A stretch of DNA of 60,613 bases from Streptomyces sp. WZ.A104 (GCF_002382885.1 NZ_NWVL01000050.1:1-60613); one strand, 5' to 3'; counted from the first letter of the stretch, positions 32,295 to 40,930 are shown. Program-made: numbers and translations. The notes: generated from the letters alone by a model not told the origin.

Positions 32295-33095
32295 TTGGAA
32301 CCGAACGACACCATTCCTGCCGCGCCGGAGGCCCCGGTCGGCACGCCCGGGCCTCGCCGCCGGCCGCGTGGGCGTACGACGCTGATCATCACCGCGGCCG
32401 CGCTGCTCGGGATCTCGGGCGGCGTCGCCGTGGGCTACGGCATACAGGCCGAGCGGCCGCCGACACCGCTCTCCGCGCTGTCGCAGCCCGGCCTCGGCTA
32501 CCCGGCGAAGGCGCTGCCCGCGGACCGGGTCCCCGCCCCGTTGCCCGTTGCGCAGGACCGGCAGGTCAAGACCGACGGCGATCTGCGCAAGCTGCTCGTC
32601 GACAAGCCGAAGGGCGCCAAGAAGTCGCTCGCCGACGAACTGGGCATCGGTGACGGCTGGGCGACCCTGCCCGAATACGCCCAGGACTTCTACAAGGACC
32701 CGAACTACATGTTCGAGTCGCTGGCCGGGGGCGACTTCCGCCGGGTGGCCTCGGCCTCGTGGCGGCGGGGGCAGTACGGCGACATCCAGGTCCAGCTGAT
32801 CCAGTTCCGGTCCGGCGACCTGCTCGGCGCCTCCGACCACGTCGCCGACCAAGTCGCGTACATGGACGAGGAAAAGGGCGGCGCGGGCAACCTCGGCCAC
32901 GCGATCAAGGGGAGCCGCGAGGGGCGGTACTTCTTGTTCCCGGTCGAGCGGGAGGCCGGATACCTCCCGTCGTACCGGGCCAGGGCGCTGGCCGTACGCG
33001 GTGACATCGCGATGGACATCAACATCTACGACACCGTCCCGATCAGCAAGAAGGACATCCGGACGCTGGCCGAGCGACAGCTGGAGCGGCTGTGA
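32295..33095 (+). CDS. Bitopic membrane protein A of a three-paralogue operon
   Basis: 266 aa of unknown function. Disordered Pro-rich N-terminus, one membrane helix (LIITAAALLGISGGVAVGYG), then an outer domain. That domain has DGDLRKLLVDKPKGAKK, a conserved RVASASWRRGQYGDIQVQLI strand pair, and a C-terminal YDTVPISKKDIRTLAERQLE. Start is TTG 32295, preceded by GGGGGGA. Its TGA overlaps the GTG of the next gene. The domain order matches the two following genes, though overall identity is low. Confidence 0.75.
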   Translation: MEPNDTIPAAPEAPVGTPGPRRRPRGRTTLIITAAALLGISGGVAVGYGIQAERPPTPLSALSQPGLGYPAKALPADRVPAPLPVAQDRQVKTDGDLRKLLVDKPKGAKKSLADELGIGDGWATLPEYAQDFYKDPNYMFESLAGGDFRRVASASWRRGQYGDIQVQLIQFRSGDLLGASDHVADQVAYMDEEKGGAGNLGHAIKGSREGRYFLFPVEREAGYLPSYRARALAVRGDIAMDINIYDTVPISKKDIRTLAERQLERL

Positions 33096-33955
33096 ACGAC
33101 GAGACGACCCCTGTGGCGCAGCCCGCACCCGAGCCCGCGCCGACCGCCGAGCCCGCGCCGACCGCCGAGTCGGAGCCGACCGTCGAGCCCGCGCCCGCGG
33201 CTGCCCCCGCCCCGGCGAGCCGCGTGCGCCGGGTGTTGATGACCGCGCTGCCCGTCGTTCTGGTGCTGGCGGCGGTCGGCGGTGCGGCCGGTTACACCAA
33301 CGCCACCGTGGACACCGCCGACCGGAAGGTCACGACGACCGTCTGGGACGAGGACCACGCGCCTGCCGGCAAGGGCCCGGCGGGCGATCCGTCCCGGGGC
33401 CGCCACGACACGGAGCTGTCCAAGCTGCTGCTGCCGGTGCCCGAGGACTACCGCCTCGGCCCGGACATCGGCGAACTCGGCAACGACAACGAGACCAGCG
33501 GAGCGAAGGCCACCGCGGCGATGAAGGAGATGGGGCGCGGCCTGGCGGGCAAGGACCGCCGCGAGCTGAACAAGTTCGTCGAGAAGCTCCGTATCCAGGG
33601 CATCGCGCAGCGCTCGTACACCTCGCAGGCGAACGACCTCGTCGTGAACATCCAGGTCATGAAGATGCAGGACAAGCGGGCGGTACGCCGGTCCTACCTG
33701 GACCGCAAGGAACTGATGGACTCCTTCCGAGGCTTCCGCAAGGGGCCGCGCATCGAGGGCCACAAGAAGGCCACCTGCTATCGCCTGCCCAAGGGCGACA
33801 AGAACACCCTCGACGGTGTGCTGTGCCTGGCGTACGACGGCGAGGTCTCGGTCTCCGTGGAGGCGTACGGCAGCAAGCCGTTCAGCCCGTCGGGGGTCAG
33901 GGACCTGGTGAAGGACCAGCTCGACCACATCACGTCCCCGGGGGAGTACATATGA
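33092..33955 (+). CDS. Bitopic membrane protein B of a three-paralogue operon
   Basis: 287 aa. N-terminal 45 residues are repeats of (P)AP(T)AEPAP, then one helix (LMTALPVVLVLAAVGGAAGY). The outer domain shows HDTELSKLLLPVPEDY, RSYTSQANDLVVNIQVMKM, and two Cys (ATCYRLP, VLCLAYDG) that could pair. C-terminus: VRDLVKDQLDHI. GTGA overlap with the previous gene and ATGA overlap with the next. Function unknown. Confidence 0.75.
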   Translation: MNDETTPVAQPAPEPAPTAEPAPTAESEPTVEPAPAAAPAPASRVRRVLMTALPVVLVLAAVGGAAGYTNATVDTADRKVTTTVWDEDHAPAGKGPAGDPSRGRHDTELSKLLLPVPEDYRLGPDIGELGNDNETSGAKATAAMKEMGRGLAGKDRRELNKFVEKLRIQGIAQRSYTSQANDLVVNIQVMKMQDKRAVRRSYLDRKELMDSFRGFRKGPRIEGHKKATCYRLPKGDKNTLDGVLCLAYDGEVSVSVEAYGSKPFSPSGVRDLVKDQLDHITSPGEYI

Positions 33956-34908
33956 GCGAGCGGACGATGACCCCGGAGACGCCCGGGACGCCCGAGTCGT
34001 CTGGGATGCCCGAGGCGCCCGGGAAGCCCGAGGCGCGCGAGGTGCCCGAGGCGCCCGGGACACCTGCGGCACCCGAGATGCCCGTGGCACCCGAGGCACC
34101 CGAGGCACCCGAGGCGGCTGCCGTGCCGCTGTCGCCCACGCCGCCCCGGCCGCCCCGGCGCGTCCTGCGGGCCGTGGCGCGGTGGACGGCCGCCGCCCTG
34201 GTGTTCGGGCTGCTCGGCACCGGTACGGCCTTCGGGATCGCGTCCCTGGAGCGGACCGACGTGCCCGGGCTCGCCACCGAGGGCGACGGGCGCTGGGACT
34301 ACCCGAAGCTGTCGCTGCCCGCGCTCCCGGCCGGTAAGCCCCGGCCGTTCAGTACCGGCAACCCGGCCGAGATCCACCACGCCGACCTGCGCGAGCTGCT
34401 CCTGCCCGCCCCGGCCGGAGCGAAGCCGGACAAGAAGCTGACCGGCGGCTGGATCTCCACGGAGACCTTCCTCGCCGCCTACCGGCCGCAGAACCGGGAG
34501 TCGGTCGCCCAGCTCCTCAAGGACGCGCCGCCGCGCCACATCGCGGCCCGCGGGTGGACCATGCCGGACGGCACGGTGTCCCGGGTCTATCTGCTGAGGT
34601 TCAACTCGACGGCGTTCGCGAGCGGCCTGATCGACGACCTGAACGTCGGCTCGTCGGCCGGTACGCCGCTGGACCGTACGGACACCATGCGGTTCGACGA
34701 CCACTGGGGCTCGGACAACGACATCGAGAACCTCTCGTCGTTCGTCTTCGAGGAGCAGGCTCCCTTCGGCGCCGAGCACGTCCGGCAGGCGTACACGCTG
34801 GCGGGCGACACGGTCGCACTGATCGTCCACGAGCGCCCGGGCAAGCGAGAGGCGGCGCGCGTCCCCTTCCAGCAGACGGTGATCCTGCAGAACCAGCTGC
34901 TGGCCTGA
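33952..34908 (+). CDS. Bitopic membrane protein C of a three-paralogue operon
   Basis: 318 aa. Residues 1-65 are repeats of PEAPG(T/K/M)P type, coded by near-identical 9-18 bp units. One helix (AALVFGLLGTGTAFGIASL) follows, then the outer domain: HADLRELLLPAPAGAKPDKK, ARGWTMPDGTVSRVYLLRF and a C-terminal VALIVHERPGKREAARVPFQ. The LLLPxPxG motif is shared with the other two proteins. ATG overlaps the stop of protein B (ATGA). Ends at a strong terminator. Confidence 0.75.
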   Translation: MSERTMTPETPGTPESSGMPEAPGKPEAREVPEAPGTPAAPEMPVAPEAPEAPEAAAVPLSPTPPRPPRRVLRAVARWTAAALVFGLLGTGTAFGIASLERTDVPGLATEGDGRWDYPKLSLPALPAGKPRPFSTGNPAEIHHADLRELLLPAPAGAKPDKKLTGGWISTETFLAAYRPQNRESVAQLLKDAPPRHIAARGWTMPDGTVSRVYLLRFNSTAFASGLIDDLNVGSSAGTPLDRTDTMRFDDHWGSDNDIENLSSFVFEEQAPFGAEHVRQAYTLAGDTVALIVHERPGKREAARVPFQQTVILQNQLLA

Positions 34909-34947
34909 GCGCCGGAACAGGGCCGACGCAGCGGCCACCTGGACGAG

Positions 34948-34986
34948 AGGGCCGGGCCCCCACCCATTAGGCTGGGGCCCGGCCCT
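34948..34986 (+). terminator. Terminator of the three-paralogue operon
   Basis: Perfect 13-bp stem AGGGCCGGGCCCC / GGGGCCCGGCCCT with a 13-nt loop. Confidence 0.85.
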
Positions 34987-35022
34987 GTACCGCCGCCACC
35001 CGCTCGTCACGAGGAGCCCCCT

Positions 35023-35124
35023 GTGCTTGAGGCATTCTTCACCGCCCTGCTGGTCCTGGTCTGCGTGGGCGTCCTCGCCTTCACCGCGGTCGCTGTGAAG
35101 AAGCTGTACCAGGGCCAGCGCTGA
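35023..35124 (+). CDS. 33-residue single-pass membrane protein
   Basis: GTG start with GAGGAG 7 nt upstream. Residues 2-25 form one helix (LEAFFTALLVLVCVGVLAFT), followed by a basic end (VKKLYQGQR). Third codon positions are almost all G or C. It stands between a strong terminator and the nitrobindin gene, so it has its own transcript or leads into nitrobindin. Function unknown. Confidence 0.7.
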   Translation: MLEAFFTALLVLVCVGVLAFTAVAVKKLYQGQR

Positions 35125-35181
35125 CCTTCGCCGTACCCCGATCGCCCGCCCGCACCCCCTCACAGATCGTCTGAGCCGCTC

Positions 35182-35754
35182 ATGATCGAGATTCCGTCCG
35201 ACCTCCACCCGGACCTCGTCCCGCTGGCCTTCCTCCTCGGCAACTGGGCGGGCGCGGGCGTGTCCGACTTCCCCGGCGCCGAGAAGTGCAACTTCGGCCA
35301 GGAGGTCACCTTCAGCCACGACGGCCGTGACTTCCTGGAGTACGTCTCCCGCACCTGGGTCCTGGACGCCGAGGGCAAGCAGGTCCGGCCGCTGGAGTCG
35401 GAGTCCGGCTACTGGCGCATCGACAAGAACCGCAAGGTCGAGGTCGTCATGGTCCGCGACCAGGGCGTCGTCGAGATCTGGTACGGCGAGCTGGCCGACC
35501 AGAAGCCGCAGATCGACCTGGCCACCGACGCGGTCGCCCGGACGGCGGCCTCCGGCCCGTACAGCGGGGGCAAGCGGCTCTACGGGTATGTGAAGAGCGA
35601 CCTCATGTGGGTCGGCGAGAAGGCGACGCCCGAGGTCGAGCTGCGCCCCTACATGTCGGCGCACCTCAAGAAGGTCGTCACCCCCGAGGAGGTCGCCGAG
35701 ATGGCGAAGAGCCTCGGGGACATGCCGGACGACGGCATCGCGTTCTTCAAGTAG
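35182..35754 (+). CDS. Nitrobindin-like heme-binding protein (FABP-like)
   Basis: 190 aa, beta-barrel of the nitrobindin/DUF1794 family. It shows the signature LLGNWAGAGVSDFPG (GxWxGxG), the strand EVTFSHDGRDFLEYVSRTW, and a His in PYMSAHLKKV, the expected proximal heme ligand. Nitrobindins bind ferric heme and react with NO or peroxynitrite. The gene lies directly upstream of nur, with 76 nt between. Confidence 0.9.
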   Translation: MIEIPSDLHPDLVPLAFLLGNWAGAGVSDFPGAEKCNFGQEVTFSHDGRDFLEYVSRTWVLDAEGKQVRPLESESGYWRIDKNRKVEVVMVRDQGVVEIWYGELADQKPQIDLATDAVARTAASGPYSGGKRLYGYVKSDLMWVGEKATPEVELRPYMSAHLKKVVTPEEVAEMAKSLGDMPDDGIAFFK

Positions 35755-35830
35755 GCCCCTCTCCGGAAGGAGAGCGTCCTTCCGGAACGAGCACGGCCGG
35801 TCGGTGCTCGTCCCGCCCTACACTGGCCCT

Positions 35831-36319
35831 GTGGTGAGCACCGACTGGAAGACCGATCTTCGGCAGCGTGGCTACCGGCTGACGCCTCAGCGCCAGCTCG
35901 TTCTGGAGGCCGTCGACGCCCTGGAGCACGCGACTCCGGACGACATCCTGTGCGAGGTGCGCAAGACGGCGTCCGGCGTGAACATCTCCACGGTGTACCG
36001 GACCCTGGAGCTGCTGGAGGAGCTCGGTCTTGTCAGCCACGCCCACCTCGGGCACGGCGCCCCGACGTACCACCTGGCCGATCGGCACCACCACATCCAC
36101 CTGGTCTGCCGGGACTGCAAGGACGTCATCGAGGCGGATCTCGCGGTCGTCGCCGAGTTCACCGAGAAGCTGCGCGCCGATTTCGGGTTCGACACCGATA
36201 TGAAGCACTTCGCGATCTTCGGCCGCTGCGCGGACTGCACGGCTACGAAGACGGCTACGAAGACGGCTACGAAGACGGCTGAGCCGACGGCCGCGAAGGA
36301 CGCCTCCGCCAAGTCGTAG
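35831..36319 (+). CDS. nur: Nickel-responsive Fur-family regulator Nur
   Basis: 162 aa. Counting from GTG 35831, His33, His70, His72 and His126, and His86, His88 and His90, fall exactly at the metal-ligand positions known for S. coelicolor Nur (Ni site and M site). Cys93/96 (CRDC) and Cys133/136 (CADC) form the dimer-domain clusters. DNA-binding domain 10-65: YRLTPQRQLVLEAVDALEHA, NISTVYRTLELLEE. Nur represses nickel transport and the Fe superoxide dismutase gene when nickel is present. The tail after 137 has three tandem TATK repeats (12-bp units), longer than I recall for Nur. Confidence 0.95.
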   Translation: MVSTDWKTDLRQRGYRLTPQRQLVLEAVDALEHATPDDILCEVRKTASGVNISTVYRTLELLEELGLVSHAHLGHGAPTYHLADRHHHIHLVCRDCKDVIEADLAVVAEFTEKLRADFGFDTDMKHFAIFGRCADCTATKTATKTATKTAEPTAAKDASAKS

Positions 36320-36328
36320 GCTGGGCGC

Positions 36329-37294
36329 ATGAAGAGCCCCTTGCTGTCCCTGCCAGGCGCCGTCTCCGCCGAAGGCCGCGACGAAGGTGTCGCGGCGCAC
36401 TACGGCGATCTGTTCCGCGAGCAACGCGCCCTCGCCGACGGCAGCGGCTTCGTCGATCTCTCCCACCGCGGTGTCGTCACCGTGACGGGCGACGACCGGC
36501 TGAGCTGGCTGCACCTGCTGCTCACCCAGCACGTCAGCGACCTCGCCCCGCACCAGGCCACCGAGGCGCTGATCCTCTCCGCCAACGGGCACATCGAGCA
36601 CGCGATGTACCTGGTGGACGACGGGACGACGGTGTGGATGCACGTCGAGCCGGGGACACAGGGCGAGCTGATCGCCTACCTGGAGTCGATGAAGTTCTTC
36701 TACCGGGTCGAGGTCGCCGACCGGACGGAGGACATCGCGGTCGTGCACCTGCCGGCCGGTTCCATCGCGGAGGCCCCCGACGGCGCGACCGTACGGGAGA
36801 CCCCGCAGGGCCGGGACCTGTTCCTGCCGCGTGCCGACCTGGAGTCGTACGCGGCGGCCAGCGGGCCCGCCGCGGGCATCCTGGCCTACGAGGCGCTGCG
36901 CGTCGAAGGCCACCGGCCGCGCGTCGGCTTCGAGACCGACCACCGCACCATCCCGCACGAGCTGGGCTGGATCGGTACCGCCGTCCACCTCCAGAAGGGC
37001 TGCTACCGGGGTCAGGAGACCGTCGCCCGCGTCCACAACCTGGGGAAGCCGCCGCGTCGCCTCGTCTTCCTGCACCTGGACGGCAGTGAGGTGCACCTGC
37101 CCGGCCACGGGACGCCGGTGCGGCTGGCCGCCGACGGCGAGGAGGGCCGTCAGCTCGGCTTCATCACCACCTCGGCCCGCCACCACGAGCTGGGGCCGAT
37201 CGCGCTGGCCCTGGTCAAGCGGAACGTGGCGGTCGACGCCGAGCTGATCGCGGGGGACACGGCGGCGGCCCAGGAGACGGTCGTCGAGCCGTAG
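36329..37294 (+). CDS. ygfZ: Folate-binding YgfZ family protein
   Basis: 321 aa, related to the GcvT aminomethyltransferase fold. The family signature KGCYRGQETVARVHNLGKPP is complete (catalytic Cys within KGCYxGQE). N-terminal folate-binding segment: VVTVTGDDRLSWLHLLLTQH. YgfZ helps repair or assemble Fe-S proteins in a folate-dependent way. Its TAG lies in one arm of an inverted repeat shared with the convergent dtd gene. Confidence 0.95.
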   Translation: MKSPLLSLPGAVSAEGRDEGVAAHYGDLFREQRALADGSGFVDLSHRGVVTVTGDDRLSWLHLLLTQHVSDLAPHQATEALILSANGHIEHAMYLVDDGTTVWMHVEPGTQGELIAYLESMKFFYRVEVADRTEDIAVVHLPAGSIAEAPDGATVRETPQGRDLFLPRADLESYAAASGPAAGILAYEALRVEGHRPRVGFETDHRTIPHELGWIGTAVHLQKGCYRGQETVARVHNLGKPPRRLVFLHLDGSEVHLPGHGTPVRLAADGEEGRQLGFITTSARHHELGPIALALVKRNVAVDAELIAGDTAAAQETVVEP

Positions 37295-37327
37295 CCGTGG
37301 AGGGCTGCCCCGCCCGCGTACGGCTAC
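37291..37327. terminator. Shared hairpin between convergent ygfZ and dtd
   Basis: GTAGCCGT (37291-37298) and ACGGCTAC (37320-37327). The stop codons of both genes lie within the arms. Likely a bidirectional terminator, though the stem is only 8 bp. Confidence 0.5.
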
Positions 37328-37773
37328 ACCTCGATGATCACCGTGAACGGGCCGTGGTTCGTGAGCGAGACCCGCATGTCCGCTCCGAACCGGCCCGTCT
37401 CCACCTGCGCCCCCAGGGCCCGCAGCTGGGCGACGACCTCGTCGACCAGCGGCTCGGCGACCGGGCCCGGAGCGGCCGCGTTCCAGGTGGGACGGCGACC
37501 CTTGCGGGCGTCCCCGTAGAGAGTGAACTGGGAAATCACCAGGAGGGGGGCGTTCACATCCGAACAGGACTTCTCGCCCTCCAGGATGCGCACCGACCAG
37601 AGCTTGCGGGCCAGCTGGGCCGCCTTCTCGGGGGTGTCGTCGTGGGTCACCCCGACCAGCACACACAGGCCCTCGCCGACGATCTCCCCGACGATTCCGG
37701 GCGCCGAGGGGTCGTCGCCCGCACCGGCGACGGAGACGCTCGCGCCATCCACTCGCTGTACCACTGCACGCAT
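37324..37773 (-). CDS. dtd: D-aminoacyl-tRNA deacylase
   Basis: 149 aa. Starts MRAVVQRVDGASVSV, contains the catalytic-pocket motif VISQFTLYGDARKG and the NHGPFTVIIEV end (the NxGP motif). Removes D-amino acids mischarged on tRNA. ATG 37773; the frame is open for another 54 codons upstream but only as non-conserved sequence that would overlap the rsiG promoter region. Confidence 0.95.
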   Translation of the reverse strand: MRAVVQRVDGASVSVAGAGDDPSAPGIVGEIVGEGLCVLVGVTHDDTPEKAAQLARKLWSVRILEGEKSCSDVNAPLLVISQFTLYGDARKGRRPTWNAAAPGPVAEPLVDEVVAQLRALGAQVETGRFGADMRVSLTNHGPFTVIIEV

Positions 37774-37888
37774 ACAGACCAACCTATCTTGGGCTGAACG
37801 GGTACAGAGCACCTGCGTGGGCCCGCTGCGGGGTGGCACGATGCACGATGTCGGTGTGCCGACGCACCGGTCGAGGGGACGGAACAGC

Positions 37889-38554
37889 ATGAGTACATAT
37901 GGAGCCGGACAATCTCCCGGTGCCGTACCGGGCACACGTCACCGCGCCAGCACCCTGCGGTCACCCGTACAGCGCAGTCTGACCGGACAGGGGCCCGTGC
38001 TCCCGTCCGTGCCGCCGGTACCCGGGGCGCCCGGGACCGCCGTGCCGGAGCAGGCGGGCGGCGACGGAGGGTTCGGCGGGCTGCGGCTGCCGGAGCTGCG
38101 GACGCTGCGCCGGGACGCCCAGCGCGACGAGGCCGATCTCAGTTACGTACGCCGCCTCGTGCAGGGCCGGATCGACATCCTGCGCGCGGAACTGACCCGC
38201 CGCCGGGACCCGGAGGCGCCGGTCGAGGAGGCCGCGGTGGTCGACCGGCTCTCGGAGATCCTGGCCGACACCCCGTCCCGGCACCGCTCGTCCGCCCGGC
38301 ACGTCACGCTGACGACGCCGCGCGGGGACGAGTTCCGGCAGCTGGCGGCCGAGACGCTCGCGGAGGTCGAGCTGTCCGATCTGGACGCCCGGACGGACGA
38401 GGAGCTGCTCACGGCCATGGGCCGGCTCGTCCGCTACGAACAGCAGGTCTCCCGGCGTCGTCACGAGCTCCAGCGCACGGCCGACGATTGCAGCGCGGAG
38501 ATCGCCCGCAGGTACCGTGACGGTGAAGCACAAGTAGACGACCTGCTCGCCTGA
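37889..38554 (+). CDS. rsiG: RsiG, c-di-GMP-dependent anti-sigma factor of WhiG
   Basis: 221 aa. A long antiparallel coiled coil carries two copies of the c-di-GMP signature E(x)3S(x)2R(x)3Q(x)3D: Glu81-Ser85-Arg88-Gln92-Asp96 and Glu184-Ser188-Arg191-Gln195-Asp199. Residues 1-65 are disordered. RsiG loaded with c-di-GMP sequesters the sporulation sigma factor WhiG, timing differentiation. The complete double motif makes the assignment firm. The ATG at 37889 follows GAGGGGACGGA; an in-frame ATG at 37841 is possible. Divergent from dtd. Confidence 0.95.
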   Translation: MSTYGAGQSPGAVPGTRHRASTLRSPVQRSLTGQGPVLPSVPPVPGAPGTAVPEQAGGDGGFGGLRLPELRTLRRDAQRDEADLSYVRRLVQGRIDILRAELTRRRDPEAPVEEAAVVDRLSEILADTPSRHRSSARHVTLTTPRGDEFRQLAAETLAEVELSDLDARTDEELLTAMGRLVRYEQQVSRRRHELQRTADDCSAEIARRYRDGEAQVDDLLA

Positions 38555-38605
38555 AGCGATCCTTCCGGGCGCGGGTCCCGCACCCCCGTCCCCGGAAGGC
38601 CCACC

Positions 38606-39592
38606 ATGACGTCCACCGACGCCTCGTCCGCCATATCCCCTGCTCAGGCCCCCGCCCCGCCCGTTCTGGCAGAGGTCGTACGGTCCGGTTTCGTGGAGGG
38701 CCACCACCGGGGCTCGCTGGTGCTGCTGGCGGCCGACGGCAGCGTCGAGCGGGCGGTCGGGGACCCGGCGGCGCCCGTCTTCCCCCGCTCCTCCAACAAG
38801 CCGATGCAGGCCGCCGCGATCCTGCGGGCCGGCCTCGATCTGTCGGGCGAGCGGCTGGCCCTGGCCGCCGCCAGCCATTCGGGGGAGCCCTTCCACCTCG
38901 AACTCGTACGCACGGTGCTCGCCGAGCACGGGCTGCGCGCGGCCGACCTCCAGACCCCGCCGGACCTGCCGCTGGACCCGGTGGAGGCGGAGGCGTACCT
39001 GGCCGCCGGGAAGGTACGCGAGCGGATCACCATGAACTGCTCCGGCAAGCACGCGGCCATGCTCGCCGTCTGCGTCCGCAACGGCTGGGACACCGCGAGC
39101 TATCTCGACCCCGGCCACCCGCTCCAGCGGCTGGTGGGGCAGGTCGTCGCGGAGGCGGCGGGCGAGCCGGTCGCGGCGGTCGGTACGGACGGCTGCGGGG
39201 CCCCGCTGATGGCGATCGGGCTGACCGGTCTGGCCCGCGCCTTCCGGTCGTTCGTGCTGGCGGAGCCCGGGAGCGCCGAGCGCCGGGTCGCGGACGCGAT
39301 GCGCGCCCACCCGGAGTACGTCGCGGGCACCAGGCGGCCGGACACCTGGCTGATGAGCGAGGTGCCCGGGGCGCTCTCCAAGATGGGCGCCGAGGCTGTC
39401 CAGGCGGTGGCCCTGGCCGACGGCCGGGCCCTGGCCTTCAAGGTCGACGACGGGGCGGGCCGGGCGCTCGGCCCGGTGCTGGCCCGCGCGCTCGAACTGC
39501 TCGGCGTGGACGCCCCGGTCGTCGCCCGGATCGGGCGTTCGCCGCTGCTCGGCGGGGCTGCCGAGGTCGGGGAAATTCGCGCGACATTCTGA
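38606..39592 (+). CDS. Asparaginase (Rhizobium etli type II family)
   Basis: 328 aa. The catalytic groups of the class 3 family are all visible: Ser and Lys in FPRSSNKPMQ, Ser in AASHSGEPFH, Cys and Lys in MNCSGKHAAML, and Cys in GTDGCGAPLM. These zinc-influenced enzymes hydrolyse L-asparagine by a Ser-Lys tandem unlike the classical type I/II enzymes. No signal peptide. GGAAGG lies 8 nt before the ATG. Same strand as rsiG (51 nt gap), but functionally unrelated. Confidence 0.93.
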   Translation: MTSTDASSAISPAQAPAPPVLAEVVRSGFVEGHHRGSLVLLAADGSVERAVGDPAAPVFPRSSNKPMQAAAILRAGLDLSGERLALAAASHSGEPFHLELVRTVLAEHGLRAADLQTPPDLPLDPVEAEAYLAAGKVRERITMNCSGKHAAMLAVCVRNGWDTASYLDPGHPLQRLVGQVVAEAAGEPVAAVGTDGCGAPLMAIGLTGLARAFRSFVLAEPGSAERRVADAMRAHPEYVAGTRRPDTWLMSEVPGALSKMGAEAVQAVALADGRALAFKVDDGAGRALGPVLARALELLGVDAPVVARIGRSPLLGGAAEVGEIRATF

Positions 39593-39616
39593 GACGCGCG
39601 TGCCTAGCGTGGGGGC

Positions 39617-40867
39617 ATGAGCCTTGATGTCCGCACGGTCACCGCGCCCGAATTCGCCGACTGGATGAAGGCGGTGGGCACCGGCTTCCTCACTCCGAAC
39701 ACACCGGGCGAGGAGCTCGTCGCCGACCGGGTCGCCCAGGTGGACCTCTCGCGGGTGCAGGGCGCCTTCGACGCCGGGCGCTGCGTGGCGACGTTCCGTT
39801 CGTTCGCCCAGCAGCTGACCGTGGTGGGCGGGGGCACCGTGACGGCCGACGCGATCAGCGGGGTGACGGTGACGCCCACGCACCGCCGGCGCGGACTGCT
39901 GAGCCGGATGATGGCGACGGACCTGGCGGCGGCCAAGGAGCGCGGCGAGCCCCTCGCCTCGCTGATCGCCGCCGAGTATCCGATCTACGGGCGGTACGGC
40001 TTCGGCCCCGCCACCTGGACCGCCGAGTGGGAGGTCTCCGTCCACCGGGCCGGGCTCGATCCGCGGCGGTCGGGGCAGCCGGAGGGCGGCGGCCGGATCG
40101 AGCTGGTCGACGGTGCCGACGTCCGCAAGCTCGGCCCCGAGGTGCACGCCCGGCTCGCCGAACTCCGCCCCGGTGTCGTCAGCCGCGACGAGCGCTGGTG
40201 GCAGCAGCACACCGGGTCCGGGCTCCGCCCGGAGCACGAGAAGTGGACCGAGCCGTTCTACGTGGTGCACCGCACGGCCGACGGCGAGGTCGACGGCCTG
40301 ATGGTCTACGGCGCGGACGACAAGTGGGGCGACGCCAAGCAGCCGCTGAACACGGCGACCGTACGGGACCTGATCGCGTTGAATCCGGCGGCCGAGCGGG
40401 CCCTGTGGCACTACCTCTGCTCGATCGACTGGATCACCACGGTCCGCTCGGGCTACCGCGCCCCCGACGACCTGCTCCCGCTGCTGCTTCCGGACCCCCG
40501 GGCGGCCCGGATGGTCACGAACGCGGACTGGCTGTGGCTGCGGATGCTGGACGTGCCGCGTGCCCTGGAGGCCCGGACCTACGGTGTGGAGGCGTCGCTC
40601 GTCCTCGACGTCCGGGACGACGCGGGGCTGGCCGGGGGCCGCTTCCTGCTGGACGTCTCGGATTCGGGGGCGCGCTGCACCCCGACCACCCGGAGCGCCG
40701 ATCTGGCCCTCGGGGTGGGGGAGTTGGCGGCGCTCTACCTGGGCGACGAGTCGCTGCGGCGGCTGGTGGACCTGGGCCGGGCCGAGGAGCTGCGGGCGGG
40801 TGCGGTGGCGACGGGGGACGCGGTGTTCCGTACGGGGCGGCGGCCGTGGTGCCCGGACGTGTTCTGA
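39617..40867 (+). CDS. Eis-like GNAT N-acetyltransferase
   Basis: 416 aa, the three-part Eis layout: two GNAT domains and a sterol-carrier-like C-terminal domain. Acetyl-CoA motif: VTVTPTHRRRGLLSRMMATD. YPIYGRYGFGPAT holds the catalytic Tyr. The protein ends in Phe (WCPDVF), as in Eis, where the C-terminal carboxylate acts as base. Eis proteins multi-acetylate aminoglycosides and other amines. Native substrate unknown here. Confidence 0.92.
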   Translation: MSLDVRTVTAPEFADWMKAVGTGFLTPNTPGEELVADRVAQVDLSRVQGAFDAGRCVATFRSFAQQLTVVGGGTVTADAISGVTVTPTHRRRGLLSRMMATDLAAAKERGEPLASLIAAEYPIYGRYGFGPATWTAEWEVSVHRAGLDPRRSGQPEGGGRIELVDGADVRKLGPEVHARLAELRPGVVSRDERWWQQHTGSGLRPEHEKWTEPFYVVHRTADGEVDGLMVYGADDKWGDAKQPLNTATVRDLIALNPAAERALWHYLCSIDWITTVRSGYRAPDDLLPLLLPDPRAARMVTNADWLWLRMLDVPRALEARTYGVEASLVLDVRDDAGLAGGRFLLDVSDSGARCTPTTRSADLALGVGELAALYLGDESLRRLVDLGRAEELRAGAVATGDAVFRTGRRPWCPDVF

Positions 40868-40930
40868 GGACCGCCGGCCGGGGGACCGGGGCCGGTGCGC
40901 CCGGGGCCGGAACGGCACGGCGCCGGGTGA

